Below are positions 24,316 to 32,535 of a DNA stretch of 64,000 bases, piece after piece. The notes beneath the pieces are model-generated. The model saw only the letters and a program-made list of their open reading frames with translations. It was not told the origin of the DNA and did no database searches. The stretch comes from Micromonospora noduli (GTDB lineage: Bacteria > Actinomycetota > Actinomycetes > Mycobacteriales > Micromonosporaceae): contig NZ_PYAK01000006.1 in NCBI RefSeq assembly GCF_003264365.1, positions 1 through 64,000 on the forward strand, in the 5' to 3' direction. A program made the translations under genes and the position numbers. The first letter of the stretch is position 1, and every line of letters starts with the position of its first letter.

Positions 24316-26063
24316 AGGTCGTCAGCGTTCGCGGTGGCCTCCACCTGCTCGCGGACCTTCCGGGCCGGAGCGCCCTCGGCGTACAGGCCCCGCAGGTCGG
24401 CGAAGGCGGGCTCCGGCGGCGCCAGCGACACCGCCGGGTCGACGACCGCCTCCAGTACGCAGGGGCGGTCCGCAGCGAGCGCCTCGTCCCAGGCCGCGCC
24501 GACCAGCTCCGGACGGTCCACCCGCACCCCGTGCAGCCCTAGCAGCCGGGCCCACCCGGCGTACGGCACGTCGGGGCGGCGGCGGGTCGGGTCGGACGAC
24601 GGTTGTCGCCCGCCACCCATGCCGTTCTGGTCCCTGTTGTTGAGCACCAGCACCACCAGCCGCGGGTCGCGCCACTGCTGCCAAAGGTGCGAGACGGTGA
24701 TCAGTTCGGCGAGCCCGTTGAGCTGCATCGCCCCGTCACCAACCAGCGCGACCACCGGCTGGTCGGGCGCGGCGAGCTTGGCCGCCACCGCGTACGGCAG
24801 CGCACAACCCATCGAGCCCAGGGTGCCGCACAGCTGCGCGTTGACCCCCGGTGGCAGGGTGAGGTGCCGGGCGTACCAGTAGAGGACCGAGCCGACGTCG
24901 ACGGCGACCGACCCGGTGCCGGGCATCCGGGCGGACAGCTCCTGGAGGACGAGCTGCGGGTTGACCGGGTCCGCGGCGGCGGCGACCCGCTCGGCGGCGA
25001 CCTCCCGCCAGCGGTCCACCGAACTCTCCACGGTGGCCCGCCACTGCTGCTCGGGCCGGCCGCGTACCCGGCTCAGCAGCGCCCGCAGCGTCTCGGCGGC
25101 GTCACCGACCAGCGGCACGTCGGCCGGGTAGCGGGTGCCGATCCGGCGGCCGTCGATGTCGATCTGGACCGTGCGCGCCTGCTCGGGCATCGGGAAGTAG
25201 TCGGTCCACGGGTCGTTGGTGCCGACCATCAGCAGCGTGTCGCAACCACCCATCAGCTCGGCGGCGGCCGGGGTGCCGACCTCGCCGAGCACCCCGGTGT
25301 GGAACGGCAACCGCTCGTCGAGCACCGGTTTGCCGAGCAGCGAGGTGGCCACCCCGGCGCCGAGCCGGTCGGCCATCTCGATGATCTCGGCGGCCGCGTC
25401 CCGACCACCCTGGCCCACCAGGATCGCGGTCCGCTGGCCGCCGCCGAGCAGCTGCGCGGCGGCGTCCAGGTCCACGTCGTGCGGCAGGACCCGGGCCAGC
25501 GGTTCGCCGGGGGTCGCCGTGATCACCCCGGCGCCGTACGACTGCAGGTCGGGCACCAACGCCTCCTGCAACTGTCGGGGCAGCACCACGCACGTCGGGC
25601 TGCGGGTCGCCGCCGCCGTTCGGAACGCCTGGTCCAGCAGCGCCCCCACCTCGTCGGGGCTGCGGCCGTACCGGACGAACTGGTTGCACACGTCGCCGAA
25701 GAGCCGGCTCAGCCCGATCTCCTGGTGCGCGCCGCCGAGCGGACCGGAGATGTCCTCCCCGACGATGGCCACCACCGGCTTGCTGTCCAGCTTCGCGTCG
25801 TAGAGGCCGTTGAGCAGCTGGACGGCGCTGGGGCCCTGGGTGGCGAGGCAGACCCCGATGCCGCCGGTGAACTTGGCGTGCCCGGTGGCCATGAACGAGG
25901 CGGTCTCCTCGTGCCGGGCCGGGATGAACGCCGGCTCGCCGCCGGTGCGGTCCAGCGCGTCGACCAGTGGAGCGATCGCCTCGCCCGGGTACCCGAAGGC
26001 GCGGGGCACCCGCCAGGCCAGCAGCCGCTCCACCACGACGTCCGCAACCGTTCGGTCAACCAT
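24309..26063 (-). CDS. Thiamine-diphosphate enzyme, pyruvate oxidase/dehydrogenase (quinone)-like
   Basis: 584 aa with the three-domain architecture of ThDP enzymes. The pyrimidine domain holds catalytic Glu in ARHEETASFMATGHAKFTGG. The central domain has GQGGRDAAAEIIEMADRLGA. The C-terminal PP domain has the metal motif GDGAMQLNGLAELITVSHL ending with NN. It resembles PoxB (pyruvate to acetate with electron transfer to quinone) more than acetolactate synthase, but the C-terminal membrane-binding peptide is not obvious. ATG 26063 overlaps the end of the Rv2629-like gene by 8 bp, indicating an operon likely induced in energy stress. Confidence 0.85.
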   Translation of the reverse strand: MVDRTVADVVVERLLAWRVPRAFGYPGEAIAPLVDALDRTGGEPAFIPARHEETASFMATGHAKFTGGIGVCLATQGPSAVQLLNGLYDAKLDSKPVVAIVGEDISGPLGGAHQEIGLSRLFGDVCNQFVRYGRSPDEVGALLDQAFRTAAATRSPTCVVLPRQLQEALVPDLQSYGAGVITATPGEPLARVLPHDVDLDAAAQLLGGGQRTAILVGQGGRDAAAEIIEMADRLGAGVATSLLGKPVLDERLPFHTGVLGEVGTPAAAELMGGCDTLLMVGTNDPWTDYFPMPEQARTVQIDIDGRRIGTRYPADVPLVGDAAETLRALLSRVRGRPEQQWRATVESSVDRWREVAAERVAAAADPVNPQLVLQELSARMPGTGSVAVDVGSVLYWYARHLTLPPGVNAQLCGTLGSMGCALPYAVAAKLAAPDQPVVALVGDGAMQLNGLAELITVSHLWQQWRDPRLVVLVLNNRDQNGMGGGRQPSSDPTRRRPDVPYAGWARLLGLHGVRVDRPELVGAAWDEALAADRPCVLEAVVDPAVSLAPPEPAFADLRGLYAEGAPARKVREQVEATANADDLV

Positions 26064-27180
26064 TGCCGCGCCCCGGTGTGCTGGGGTCGACGTAGCGCAG
26101 TACCGCGCCGACGCCGTCGGTGAGGTCGGGCGCTTCATCGGGGCCGAGCACGGTCAGTGCCGCGTCGGTGCCCACGAGCGCCCGGACCAGCGCCGCGTCG
26201 GCGCGTACCCGCTGCGGGTCGGCCACCGACATGGCGGCCAGCTGCTCCGGGTCGACGGCGATCTCGGTGGGTTGCGCGCCGATCCACAGCTCACCGTTTG
26301 CCGACGGGTCGTCCACGATGAGCATCATGTCGACCTGGTTGCGTTGCAGGGCCGAGACGACAGCGTCGAGCCCGCCGCCCACGTCCTCCTGCACGCCGAA
26401 CTTGTCCAGCGCGGCGCTGATCCGCTGGTCGGCGATCTCCGCGATGGTCTGCACGGTGAGGTCGTCCAACATCGTCTGGTCGGCGCCGCCGGCCCGCGAC
26501 CCGGCATCGGTACGAACCACCAGGTCCTGCCAGCGCTCCGGCATCTGGGCGGCGATCATTCCGGTGGCCCGGACGTCACCGGCGACCACCACCACGTCCG
26601 CGCCGACCCGGTCGGCCAGCTGCACTGTCGCCGCGGTGACGTCGCCGGCGTTCTGGTGCCACGCCTCCATGGCCGCCCGCTGGTAGCGCGACTGCGACCA
26701 GCCGCCGGGCTTCGCCCGCCGCAGCGGGTACTCGTCCCGCCCGGCGACGTGCGCTCGTCGGGGCACCCCGCCGGCGCTGACCGCCATCGCGTCGGCGCCG
26801 AGGCGGTCGGCGACCACACGTACCCAGGCCACCTGCTCGCCGCGTTGGGCGAGCAACGGCATCACGTGCGGCAGCGGCCCCACGTGGGCCAGGTCCCGCA
26901 GTGGCGGCGCGGACAGGTACTCGGAGAGCACCACCTGGCCGTGACTGGCGAAGAGCGCCAGGCCGTAGTCCCCGACCATCGGGTCATGACCTCGGACCAC
27001 GCGGTCCAGCGCGGCGATGTTCGCCTCGTCGGCCCCCTGTTCGGCCAGGCTGCGCTCCAGGGCACGCCAGCGCAGATCCAACGCGGGATGGGCGTCCTCC
27101 GTGTCCGCGGAGGCGTCCAGATACACCGAGCACCACGGCCCGGGACGGTCGTAGAGCGGGCGCAGGAAGGACAGCTGCAT
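26056..27180 (-). CDS. Rv2629-family ribosome hibernation factor (eRF1-like fold)
   Basis: 374 aa, resembling mycobacterial Rv2629, a dormancy-regulon protein of the bacterial eRF1/Vms1-like group that includes the hibernation factor Balon. Visible features are SVYLDASADTEDAHPALDLR at the start, the central VVVVAGDVRATGMIA strand and QRNQVDMMLIVDDP in the eRF1 domain-3-like part. AAAGGGG precedes ATG 27180. The gene is translationally coupled to the ThDP enzyme. A GGTGA-N15-GGGTAA promoter upstream fits stress control. The hibernation role is inferred from family membership. Confidence 0.82.
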   Translation of the reverse strand: MQLSFLRPLYDRPGPWCSVYLDASADTEDAHPALDLRWRALERSLAEQGADEANIAALDRVVRGHDPMVGDYGLALFASHGQVVLSEYLSAPPLRDLAHVGPLPHVMPLLAQRGEQVAWVRVVADRLGADAMAVSAGGVPRRAHVAGRDEYPLRRAKPGGWSQSRYQRAAMEAWHQNAGDVTAATVQLADRVGADVVVVAGDVRATGMIAAQMPERWQDLVVRTDAGSRAGGADQTMLDDLTVQTIAEIADQRISAALDKFGVQEDVGGGLDAVVSALQRNQVDMMLIVDDPSANGELWIGAQPTEIAVDPEQLAAMSVADPQRVRADAALVRALVGTDAALTVLGPDEAPDLTDGVGAVLRYVDPSTPGRGNG

Positions 27181-27210
27181 GCTCGACCCCTTTCCAGCTC
27201 GGCCCCCCGC

Positions 27211-27236
27211 TTACCCGGGTCGCCGGGGATGTCACC
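27211..27236 (-). promoter_or_regulatory. SigF-like promoter of the Rv2629-ThDP enzyme operon
   Basis: Minus strand reads GGTGA-N15-GGGTAA, about 30 bp before ATG 27180. The -10 is good and the -35 is weak. Confidence 0.45.
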
Positions 27237-27301
27237 TCGCGGCCGTGAGCCCGTGACCAGGTTTCATTCACGTCGTTCAACCGACGACGTCGATACGATC
27301 T

Positions 27302-27871
27302 GTGAACACAAGCGGACTCTCGGTGGTGGAAATGGACAGCGGACTCGATACCCGACGGATCGTGCACCCGACGGAACGAATCGTCACCGGGCGGCTGATC
27401 CGCCTGCTCGACGGCTACACCCGTGAGGTACGCATCGGTCAGCCGGTGCTGGTGGCGGTGCTCGCGGCGGCGGCCTTCGCCCGGCTGCCCGCCCTGCTTC
27501 TGCGCGCGCTCTTCTCGTTCGGCGGCGGCGGCACCCGCCGTCGCTGGAAGGAGCTGAAGCAGGGTCCGGAATACCTGGTCACCCCGGTGCGGCTACGCAA
27601 CGCCGCCGGTCAGCTCTGCGAGGTGGAGCTGCACGGTCACCTGCCGCAGAGCGCCCTGCACCCGGCAGACCAGGTGCAGCTCACCCTGCGCCCGCAACGC
27701 GACCCGGAGCTGCCGCCCCGGATCGAGCGGATCGTCAACCTCACCACCGGGCAGCTGCTGACCCCGCGTACGGCGACGCTCTGGTCGCATCTCGGGCCGC
27801 CACTGCTGTTGCAGGCGTTCCTGGGCACGCTGCTGCTGGCCGGCGTCGCGGCCTGCTCCGCGCTGACCTGA
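27302..27871 (+). CDS. Membrane-associated protein, function unknown
   Basis: 189 aa (GTG 27302) or 179 aa (ATG 27332). Hydrophobic segments lie at about 47-70 (VLVAVLAAAAFARLPALLLR) and at the C terminus (PPLLLQAFLGTLLLAGVAAC), with a soluble basic middle region LKQGPEYLVTPVRLRN. I do not recognise a family. TACGAT at 27294-27299 could be a -10, which would favour the ATG start. It diverges from the hibernation-factor operon and ends at tandem hairpins shared with DUF3817. Confidence 0.6.
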   Translation: MNTSGLSVVEMDSGLDTRRIVHPTERIVTGRLIRLLDGYTREVRIGQPVLVAVLAAAAFARLPALLLRALFSFGGGGTRRRWKELKQGPEYLVTPVRLRNAAGQLCEVELHGHLPQSALHPADQVQLTLRPQRDPELPPRIERIVNLTTGQLLTPRTATLWSHLGPPLLLQAFLGTLLLAGVAACSALT

Positions 27872-27882
27872 CCGGCCCCGGC

Positions 27883-27945
27883 GGGTCGGCGGTTCAGCCG
27901 ACCGGGGTGGGTGTGCGGGTGGGTCGGCGGTTCAGCCGACCGGGG
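27883..27945. repeat. Tandem 38-bp repeat carrying two hairpins; terminator
   Basis: Two near-identical 25-bp units (27883-27907 and 27921-27945) each contain GGTCGGC-loop-GCCGACC, a 7-bp stem. They sit between convergent genes, and the second includes the DUF3817 stop codon, so the 3' end of that gene was apparently duplicated. Confidence 0.7.
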
Positions 27946-28276
27946 CGGGCTCGCGGGCCGGTTGCCGGTCGACGCCGAGCATCCCCCGGCGGCGGGCCCA
28001 GCGCTCGAAGGCCAGGGTGGCGAACGGCGGCACCGCGCTGGCCAGGGCCACCGCCGTGGCCAGCAGGCTCCACCGGTGCAGCCGGGCCACGGCAAGCACC
28101 AACAGGACGTACGCGACGAACAGGCCGCCATGGATCGGCCCGAAGATCTTGACGCCCAGCTCGTTGTCCGGCGGACCGTACTTGACCAGCATGCCGACCA
28201 GCAGGGCCAGCCAGGAGCAGGCCTCGGCGATCGCCGCCGCGACGAACAGCCGGGTCACCTTCTCGCGCATCCGCAC
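27932..28276 (-). CDS. DUF3817 integral membrane protein
   Basis: 114 aa with three transmembrane helices. Family signature elements are FVAAAIAEACSWLALLVGML and the central IFGPIHGGLFVAYVLLVLAV with its conserved GPxHG. DUF3817 proteins are small actinobacterial/firmicute membrane proteins, sometimes annotated YdzA-like, of unknown function. Its 3' end lies inside the tandem hairpin repeat. Confidence 0.85.
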   Translation of the reverse strand: MRMREKVTRLFVAAAIAEACSWLALLVGMLVKYGPPDNELGVKIFGPIHGGLFVAYVLLVLAVARLHRWSLLATAVALASAVPPFATLAFERWARRRGMLGVDRQPAREPAPVG

Positions 28277-28320
28277 GCCACCACCTCTCGGCCCGCAATG
28301 CTATCGGTCCGCTCTGGCTG

Positions 28321-28346
28321 GGCTAACAGGGCGGGCAGTTGGGTAG
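28321..28346 (+). promoter_or_regulatory. Possible SigF-like promoter of the GCS2-type ligase gene
   Basis: GGCTA-N15-GGGTAG. The -10 is consensus and the -35 is weak. It would give a leader of about 70 nt. Confidence 0.42.
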
Positions 28347-28423
28347 GAAAGGGTCCTCGGGTCTTCCCCCGCCCGCCGATCACGTGCGAGGTTAGGGGGA
28401 CCGGCGGTGACGGGGTGGTGACC

Positions 28424-29902
28424 ATGGGCGAGGACGTCGGCGTACGAACCTTCAGTCGAGAGGATCGAGCCCGGTACCGCGACAAGGTCCGCCGCTGTCT
28501 GGATGTCTTCGCCGAGATGCTGCGCGAGTCCCGCTTCGACCTCGACCGGCCGATGACCGGCGTGGAGATCGAGCTGAACCTGGTCGACGAGGCGTCGAAT
28601 CCGGCGATGCGCAACGCCGACGTGCTGGCGGCCATCGCCGATGAGAGCTTCCAGACCGAGCTGGGCCAGTTCAACATCGAGATCAACGTGCCGCCGCGCC
28701 GGCTGACCGGCACCGGCACCGCCGACTTCGAGGAGTACGTGCGGGCCAGCCTCAACGCCGCCGAGGTGAAGGCCCGGGCGATCGGCGCGCACATGGTCAT
28801 GATCGGCATCCTGCCGACGCTGCGCCCCGAGCACCTGACCGCCGAGACGCTGTCGGCCAACCCCCGCTACAAGCTGCTCAACGAGCAGATCTTTGCGGCC
28901 CGCGGCGAGGATCTGCCGATCGCCATCAGCGGGGTGGAACGTCTGGCGGTCACGGCCGACACGATCACCCCGGAGGCGGCCTGCACCAGCACCCAGTTCC
29001 ATCTCCAGGTCAGCCCGGCCCAGTTCGCCGACTACTGGAACGCCGCCCAGGCGGTGGCCGGCATTCAGGTGGCGGTCGGCGCGAACTCGCCGCTGTTCTT
29101 CGGCCGGGAGCTGTGGCGCGAGACCCGCATTCCGCTGTTCCAGCAGGCCACCGACACCCGGTCGGAGGAGATCAAAGCCCAGGGGGTACGCCCCCGGGTC
29201 TGGTTCGGCGAACGCTGGATCACCAGCGTGTTCGACCTGTTCGAGGAGAACGTGCGTTACTTCCCGGCGCTGCTGCCGGTCTGCGATCCGGAGGACCCGG
29301 CGCAGGCCCTCGCGGCCGGTGAGGTGCCCAATCTGGCCGAGTTGCGCCTGCACAACGGCACCGTCTACCGGTGGAACCGCCCGGTGTACGACGTGTCGCG
29401 GGGCCGGCCGCACCTGCGGGTGGAGAATCGGGTGCTGCCTGCCGGCCCGACCGTGCTGGACACCATCGCCAACGGCGCCTTCTACTTCGGGTTGGTGCGC
29501 GCCCTCGCCGAGTCGGACCGGCCACTGTGGTCGCAGATGTCGTTCAGCGCCGCCGAGGAGAACTTCACCAGCTGCGCCCGGCATGGCATCGACGCGCAGG
29601 TCTTCTGGCCCGGTCTCGGTTACCTGCCCGTCACCGAGTTGGTGTTGCGCCGGTTGCTGCCGATGGCGCATCACGGCCTGGACCGGTGGGGGCTCGACCC
29701 GGTCGAGCGTGACCGGTTGCTCGGCATCATCGAGCAGCGGTGCCTGACTGGCCGCAACGGCGCGACCTGGCAGGTGGAGACGTTGCACCGGTTGGAGTCG
29801 GCCGACCACCTGGACCGGCCGGAGGCGCTGCGCGAGGTGGTCCGACACTACGTCGACCTGATGCACAGCAACCGGCCGGTGCACGAGTGGCCGATCCCGT
29901 GA
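28424..29902 (+). CDS. Glutamate-cysteine ligase family protein (GCS2/YbdK type)
   Basis: About 492 aa. The ATP-grasp-like carboxylate-amine ligase core shows MTGVEIELNLVDEASNPAMR near residue 45, FNIEINVPPRRL, CTSTQFHLQVSP and NRVLPAGPTVLDTIANGAF. The family forms gamma-glutamyl or similar peptide bonds; in mycothiol-using actinobacteria such enzymes often have other substrates, so true glutathione synthesis is not assumed. The start may be ATG 28424 or in-frame GTG 28415/28418. It is monocistronic, with a weak SigF-like promoter. Confidence 0.82.
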   Translation: MGEDVGVRTFSREDRARYRDKVRRCLDVFAEMLRESRFDLDRPMTGVEIELNLVDEASNPAMRNADVLAAIADESFQTELGQFNIEINVPPRRLTGTGTADFEEYVRASLNAAEVKARAIGAHMVMIGILPTLRPEHLTAETLSANPRYKLLNEQIFAARGEDLPIAISGVERLAVTADTITPEAACTSTQFHLQVSPAQFADYWNAAQAVAGIQVAVGANSPLFFGRELWRETRIPLFQQATDTRSEEIKAQGVRPRVWFGERWITSVFDLFEENVRYFPALLPVCDPEDPAQALAAGEVPNLAELRLHNGTVYRWNRPVYDVSRGRPHLRVENRVLPAGPTVLDTIANGAFYFGLVRALAESDRPLWSQMSFSAAEENFTSCARHGIDAQVFWPGLGYLPVTELVLRRLLPMAHHGLDRWGLDPVERDRLLGIIEQRCLTGRNGATWQVETLHRLESADHLDRPEALREVVRHYVDLMHSNRPVHEWPIP

Positions 29903-29936
29903 GCACACCGGATGGGTCGCCCGATCGGCGCGGGGC

Positions 29937-30323
29937 TCAGCCTCGCGGGGTGGGCACACCGAAGAGATCGATGATGCCGCCGGGAAGCTGGGCGAGCAGG
30001 TCGTGTCGCTCGTCGTCGTTCAGCGCCTCGGCGACGGTACGCAACACCGCCTGGGCGTGTTGACGCACCTGGTCCGCGTTCGCGACCTGTTCGCGGTCCC
30101 CGACGTTCTTCAGGAACTCGCCGACATCCCACCGGCGGCCCTGCGGATTGCGGGTGACGGACCCGTTCAGCCGCTCCGGTAGCTGCGCCGCAAGGTTGTC
30201 TGCCTCCTGTCCGGCGAGCCGTTCACCGAGCACCGACAGGACGGCCTGCACGGACCGCACGGCCTCGTTCTCACCGAGGCCCGCGCGCTGTCGTACCGTG
30301 GCGATCATCTGCTCGTACTCCAT
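29937..30323 (-). CDS. DUF2267 domain protein
   Basis: 128-aa soluble helical protein. DUF2267 signatures are MIATVRQRAGLGENEAVRSV, LAAQLPERLNG and the terminal LLAQLPGGIIDLFG. The family is common in stress-associated loci but lacks a defined activity. GAAGGAG sits before ATG 30323, which rejects the long upstream open frame. A CGTTT-N15-GGGAAC SigF-like promoter lies about 60 bp upstream. It diverges from the LD-carboxypeptidase gene. Confidence 0.87.
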   Translation of the reverse strand: MEYEQMIATVRQRAGLGENEAVRSVQAVLSVLGERLAGQEADNLAAQLPERLNGSVTRNPQGRRWDVGEFLKNVGDREQVANADQVRQHAQAVLRTVAEALNDDERHDLLAQLPGGIIDLFGVPTPRG

Positions 30324-30384
30324 GCCCTGCTCCTTCGGTCTCGTCGGCATGCCGTCGGGCCTGCCTGCGGACGAACGGGGCGAG

Positions 30385-30410
30385 TTCCCAGGCTCCCTGG
30401 TGACAAACGG
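30385..30410 (-). promoter_or_regulatory. SigF-like promoter of DUF2267 gene
   Basis: Minus strand reads CGTTT-N15-GGGAAC, one mismatch to GGGTAC. Confidence 0.5.
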
Positions 30411-30602
30411 GTCCTGCGCGGACCCGGGCTTTCCCACCGTCGGCGGGCGAGACCTCACAAAACGGAAGCCTGCCCGCTGATACAGGGGCACCGCGCGTTC
30501 GCTGAAGTGGCCGTTGTCCCTTGTGGACCCCCACGCCGATTGATGCCTGTCGTAGGCTGTGGCAGCTCGCACACATCGTCTGATCACGATGAGGGGACGC
30601 CG

Positions 30603-31691
30603 GTGGCCACTTCTGGAACAGACCCAGCCACGATCGAGGGGCCGGCGCGGGTGCCCCTGTCCCGTCGACACATGCTGCGGATGGGAGCAGCGGCCGCCGG
30701 CGGCGCGGTGCTCGTCGGCACGGCGGAGGCGACGTCGGCGCAGGCCGCGCCGGTTGGTGCGAAGCGCGTCCTGCGGGCGCCGGCGCTGGCACCCGGTGAC
30801 CGGGTCCGGGTCGTCTCGCCCGGCAGCACCCCCGACCCCACGAACATGGCCCGCGGCATCGAGATCCTGCGGAGCTGGGGCCTGGAGGTCGAGCTGGGCA
30901 GGCACGTCTTCACCAAATACGGCTATCTGGCCGGCACCGACGCGCAACGGCTGGCCGACCTGAACGCCGCGCTCACCGACCCGGGCATCCGTGCCGTCTT
31001 CGCCGCCCGTGGCGGTTACGGCACGCAGCGGATCGTCGATCAGATCGACGTTTCCGTTCTGCGCCGGGACCCCCGGGTGGTCGTCGGTTTCAGCGACATC
31101 ACCAGCATCCACGGCAAGCTCTGGCGCGATACCGGCCTGGTCACCTTCTACGGCCCCATGGTCAACTGGAGTGACGACCGCACCGGCCCCGAGTCGGCGG
31201 AGGCGCTCCGCAGGGCGGTGATGACCACCGCACCCGTCACGATCTCCCGGGACCCGGCCGAGACAGCCGCTTCCGTTGTGGTGCCGGGGCGGGCATCGGG
31301 GCCCCTGCTCGGCGGCTGCCTGACGCTGATCTCCACCTCGCTCGGTGCGGAGGACTCCCCGAAGTTCGACGGCGCGATCCTCTTCTTCGAGGACGTGGAC
31401 GAGGCTCCGTACAGCATCGACAGCATGCTGACCGAGCTGCGCCGGGTGGGCGTGCTGCGCAGGGTCGCCGGTGTGGTCATCGGCCAGATCACCAACAGTG
31501 TCGGTGAGCCGGGCGAGTGGGACGCGGCGGCGATGCTCAAGGACCGCCTGTACGACCTTGGCGTACCGGTCCTCGGCGGGCTACGGCTGGGGCATGGCGA
31601 CGGGCAGCTCACCGTTCCGCTGGGCTCGCGCGCCACGATCGACGCCACGGCAGGGACCCTGACGGTGGAGCCGGGGGTCCGCCCACGCTAG
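30603..31691 (+). CDS. Tat-exported LD-carboxypeptidase (peptidase family S66)
   Basis: 362 aa from GTG 30603, preceded by GAGGGG. The N terminus has a twin-arginine signal, LSRRHMLRMGAAAAGGAV, so the protein is exported folded. The S66 catalytic residues are visible: nucleophile Ser164 in VGFSDITS, Glu263 in LFFEDVDEAPY and His331 in LRLGHGDG. S66 enzymes cleave the L,D bond of muramoyl tetrapeptides in peptidoglycan recycling, or act as microcin-type peptidases. Tat export suggests action on the wall rather than in the cytoplasm, where LdcA works. Confidence 0.9.
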   Translation: MATSGTDPATIEGPARVPLSRRHMLRMGAAAAGGAVLVGTAEATSAQAAPVGAKRVLRAPALAPGDRVRVVSPGSTPDPTNMARGIEILRSWGLEVELGRHVFTKYGYLAGTDAQRLADLNAALTDPGIRAVFAARGGYGTQRIVDQIDVSVLRRDPRVVVGFSDITSIHGKLWRDTGLVTFYGPMVNWSDDRTGPESAEALRRAVMTTAPVTISRDPAETAASVVVPGRASGPLLGGCLTLISTSLGAEDSPKFDGAILFFEDVDEAPYSIDSMLTELRRVGVLRRVAGVVIGQITNSVGEPGEWDAAAMLKDRLYDLGVPVLGGLRLGHGDGQLTVPLGSRATIDATAGTLTVEPGVRPR

Positions 31692-31695
31692 GGGC

Positions 31696-32253
31696 TCAGA
31701 CCTGCGTCGGGTCCCAGGGGGACGGGTCGTCACGCAACCGGCTGTACAGGTAGCCGTCACGCCATTGGCCAGCCCGAAACTCGCTGGCCCGCACGACGCC
31801 CTCGAGCTGGAAACCGGCCTTCTCCAGCGCCCGTTGCTCGGCGACGTTCTCCGGGTGCGTACCGGCCTGGATGCGCTGGGCGGGGCTGTGCTGGAAGAGG
31901 TAGTCGCAGAGCAACGCCTGGGCGCGCCAGCCGATGCCCCTCCCCCGCCACTGCGGCAGCAGGACGATGCCGATTTCCCAGTACGACGCCCGGCCGGCGT
32001 AACGCCCAGCGGTGTAGCTGACGACGCCGGCGGCGGCCTGCTCCTGCTCGACCTCCACAACGAGCCGTCCGTCGTCCTCGCCGAGGTAGCCGTCGACGGC
32101 GAACCGCCGCGCCGGCACCCCGGCGTCCCGGAAGCCGGCCCAGTCCAGACCGATCAGGCCCGGCTCGGTGCAGAACCGCCGGAACATCGCCAGGTCGGGC
32201 TCGGCAACCGGCCGTAGCCGGACAGTGAGATCGGCCGAGACAGACATCGACAT
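31696..32253 (-). CDS. GNAT family N-acetyltransferase (RimJ/RimL-like)
   Basis: 185 aa. The acetyl-CoA binding motif A is IVLLPQWRGRGIGWRAQALL, and the C-terminal NVAEQRALEKAGFQLEGVVR strand-helix is typical of RimJ/RimL-like acetyltransferases. Start ATG 32253 follows GGAGAG with 7-nt spacing; ATG 32247 is an alternative. It is convergent with the LD-carboxypeptidase gene (4 bp apart). The substrate is not predictable. Confidence 0.87.
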   Translation of the reverse strand: MSMSVSADLTVRLRPVAEPDLAMFRRFCTEPGLIGLDWAGFRDAGVPARRFAVDGYLGEDDGRLVVEVEQEQAAAGVVSYTAGRYAGRASYWEIGIVLLPQWRGRGIGWRAQALLCDYLFQHSPAQRIQAGTHPENVAEQRALEKAGFQLEGVVRASEFRAGQWRDGYLYSRLRDDPSPWDPTQV

Positions 32254-32361
32254 GCCGCCACTCTCCATGGCGGACACGCTAGCTTGCGCAGAGCCAAGGC
32301 CGGGTTCGGCGCCGTGTGCACGCAGAGCGACGGGCGTTGATAGCCGAGGCTCTGGTCGGCT

Positions 32362-32493
32362 CCTTTGGAGCTGAACCGTTGACGACATCACCTCCCGGCC
32401 ACCCAGCCCAGCCCAGCCCGGCCCAGCCCGGTCCAGCCGCCGGACTCCCCCGGCCCAGCCGCGCTGAATCGTTTGCGACATCAGCTCCAAAGG
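32362..32493. repeat. Inverted/direct repeat element around a CCCAG-rich core
   Basis: Arms CCTTTGGAGCTGA (32362-32374) and TCAGCTCCAAAGG (32481-32493) are perfect 13-bp inverted repeats. Inside, CTGAACCGTTGACGACATCA and CTGAATCGTTTGCGACATCA form a direct repeat, and tandem CCCAGCC/CCCGGCC units fill the middle. No gene is seen in this 282-bp gap. Confidence 0.65.
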
Positions 32494-32535
32494 CAGCGCG
32501 CGAAGAACTCCCCCGCCGGCGGACCTGGCCGTCGG

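Noticed and set aside
24603..26123. A 506-codon plus-strand frame opposite the ThDP enzyme
   Set aside because: Antisense shadow; the minus-strand protein has complete ThDP motifs.
28424..29902. Naming the ligase gshA
   Set aside because: Actinobacteria of this type use mycothiol, and GCS2-like ligases have diverse substrates; glutathione synthesis is not supported by neighbours.
32385..32460. CCCAGCC tandem tract as a coding repeat
   Set aside because: No open frame with a start signal; it looks like simple-sequence expansion inside the repeat element.
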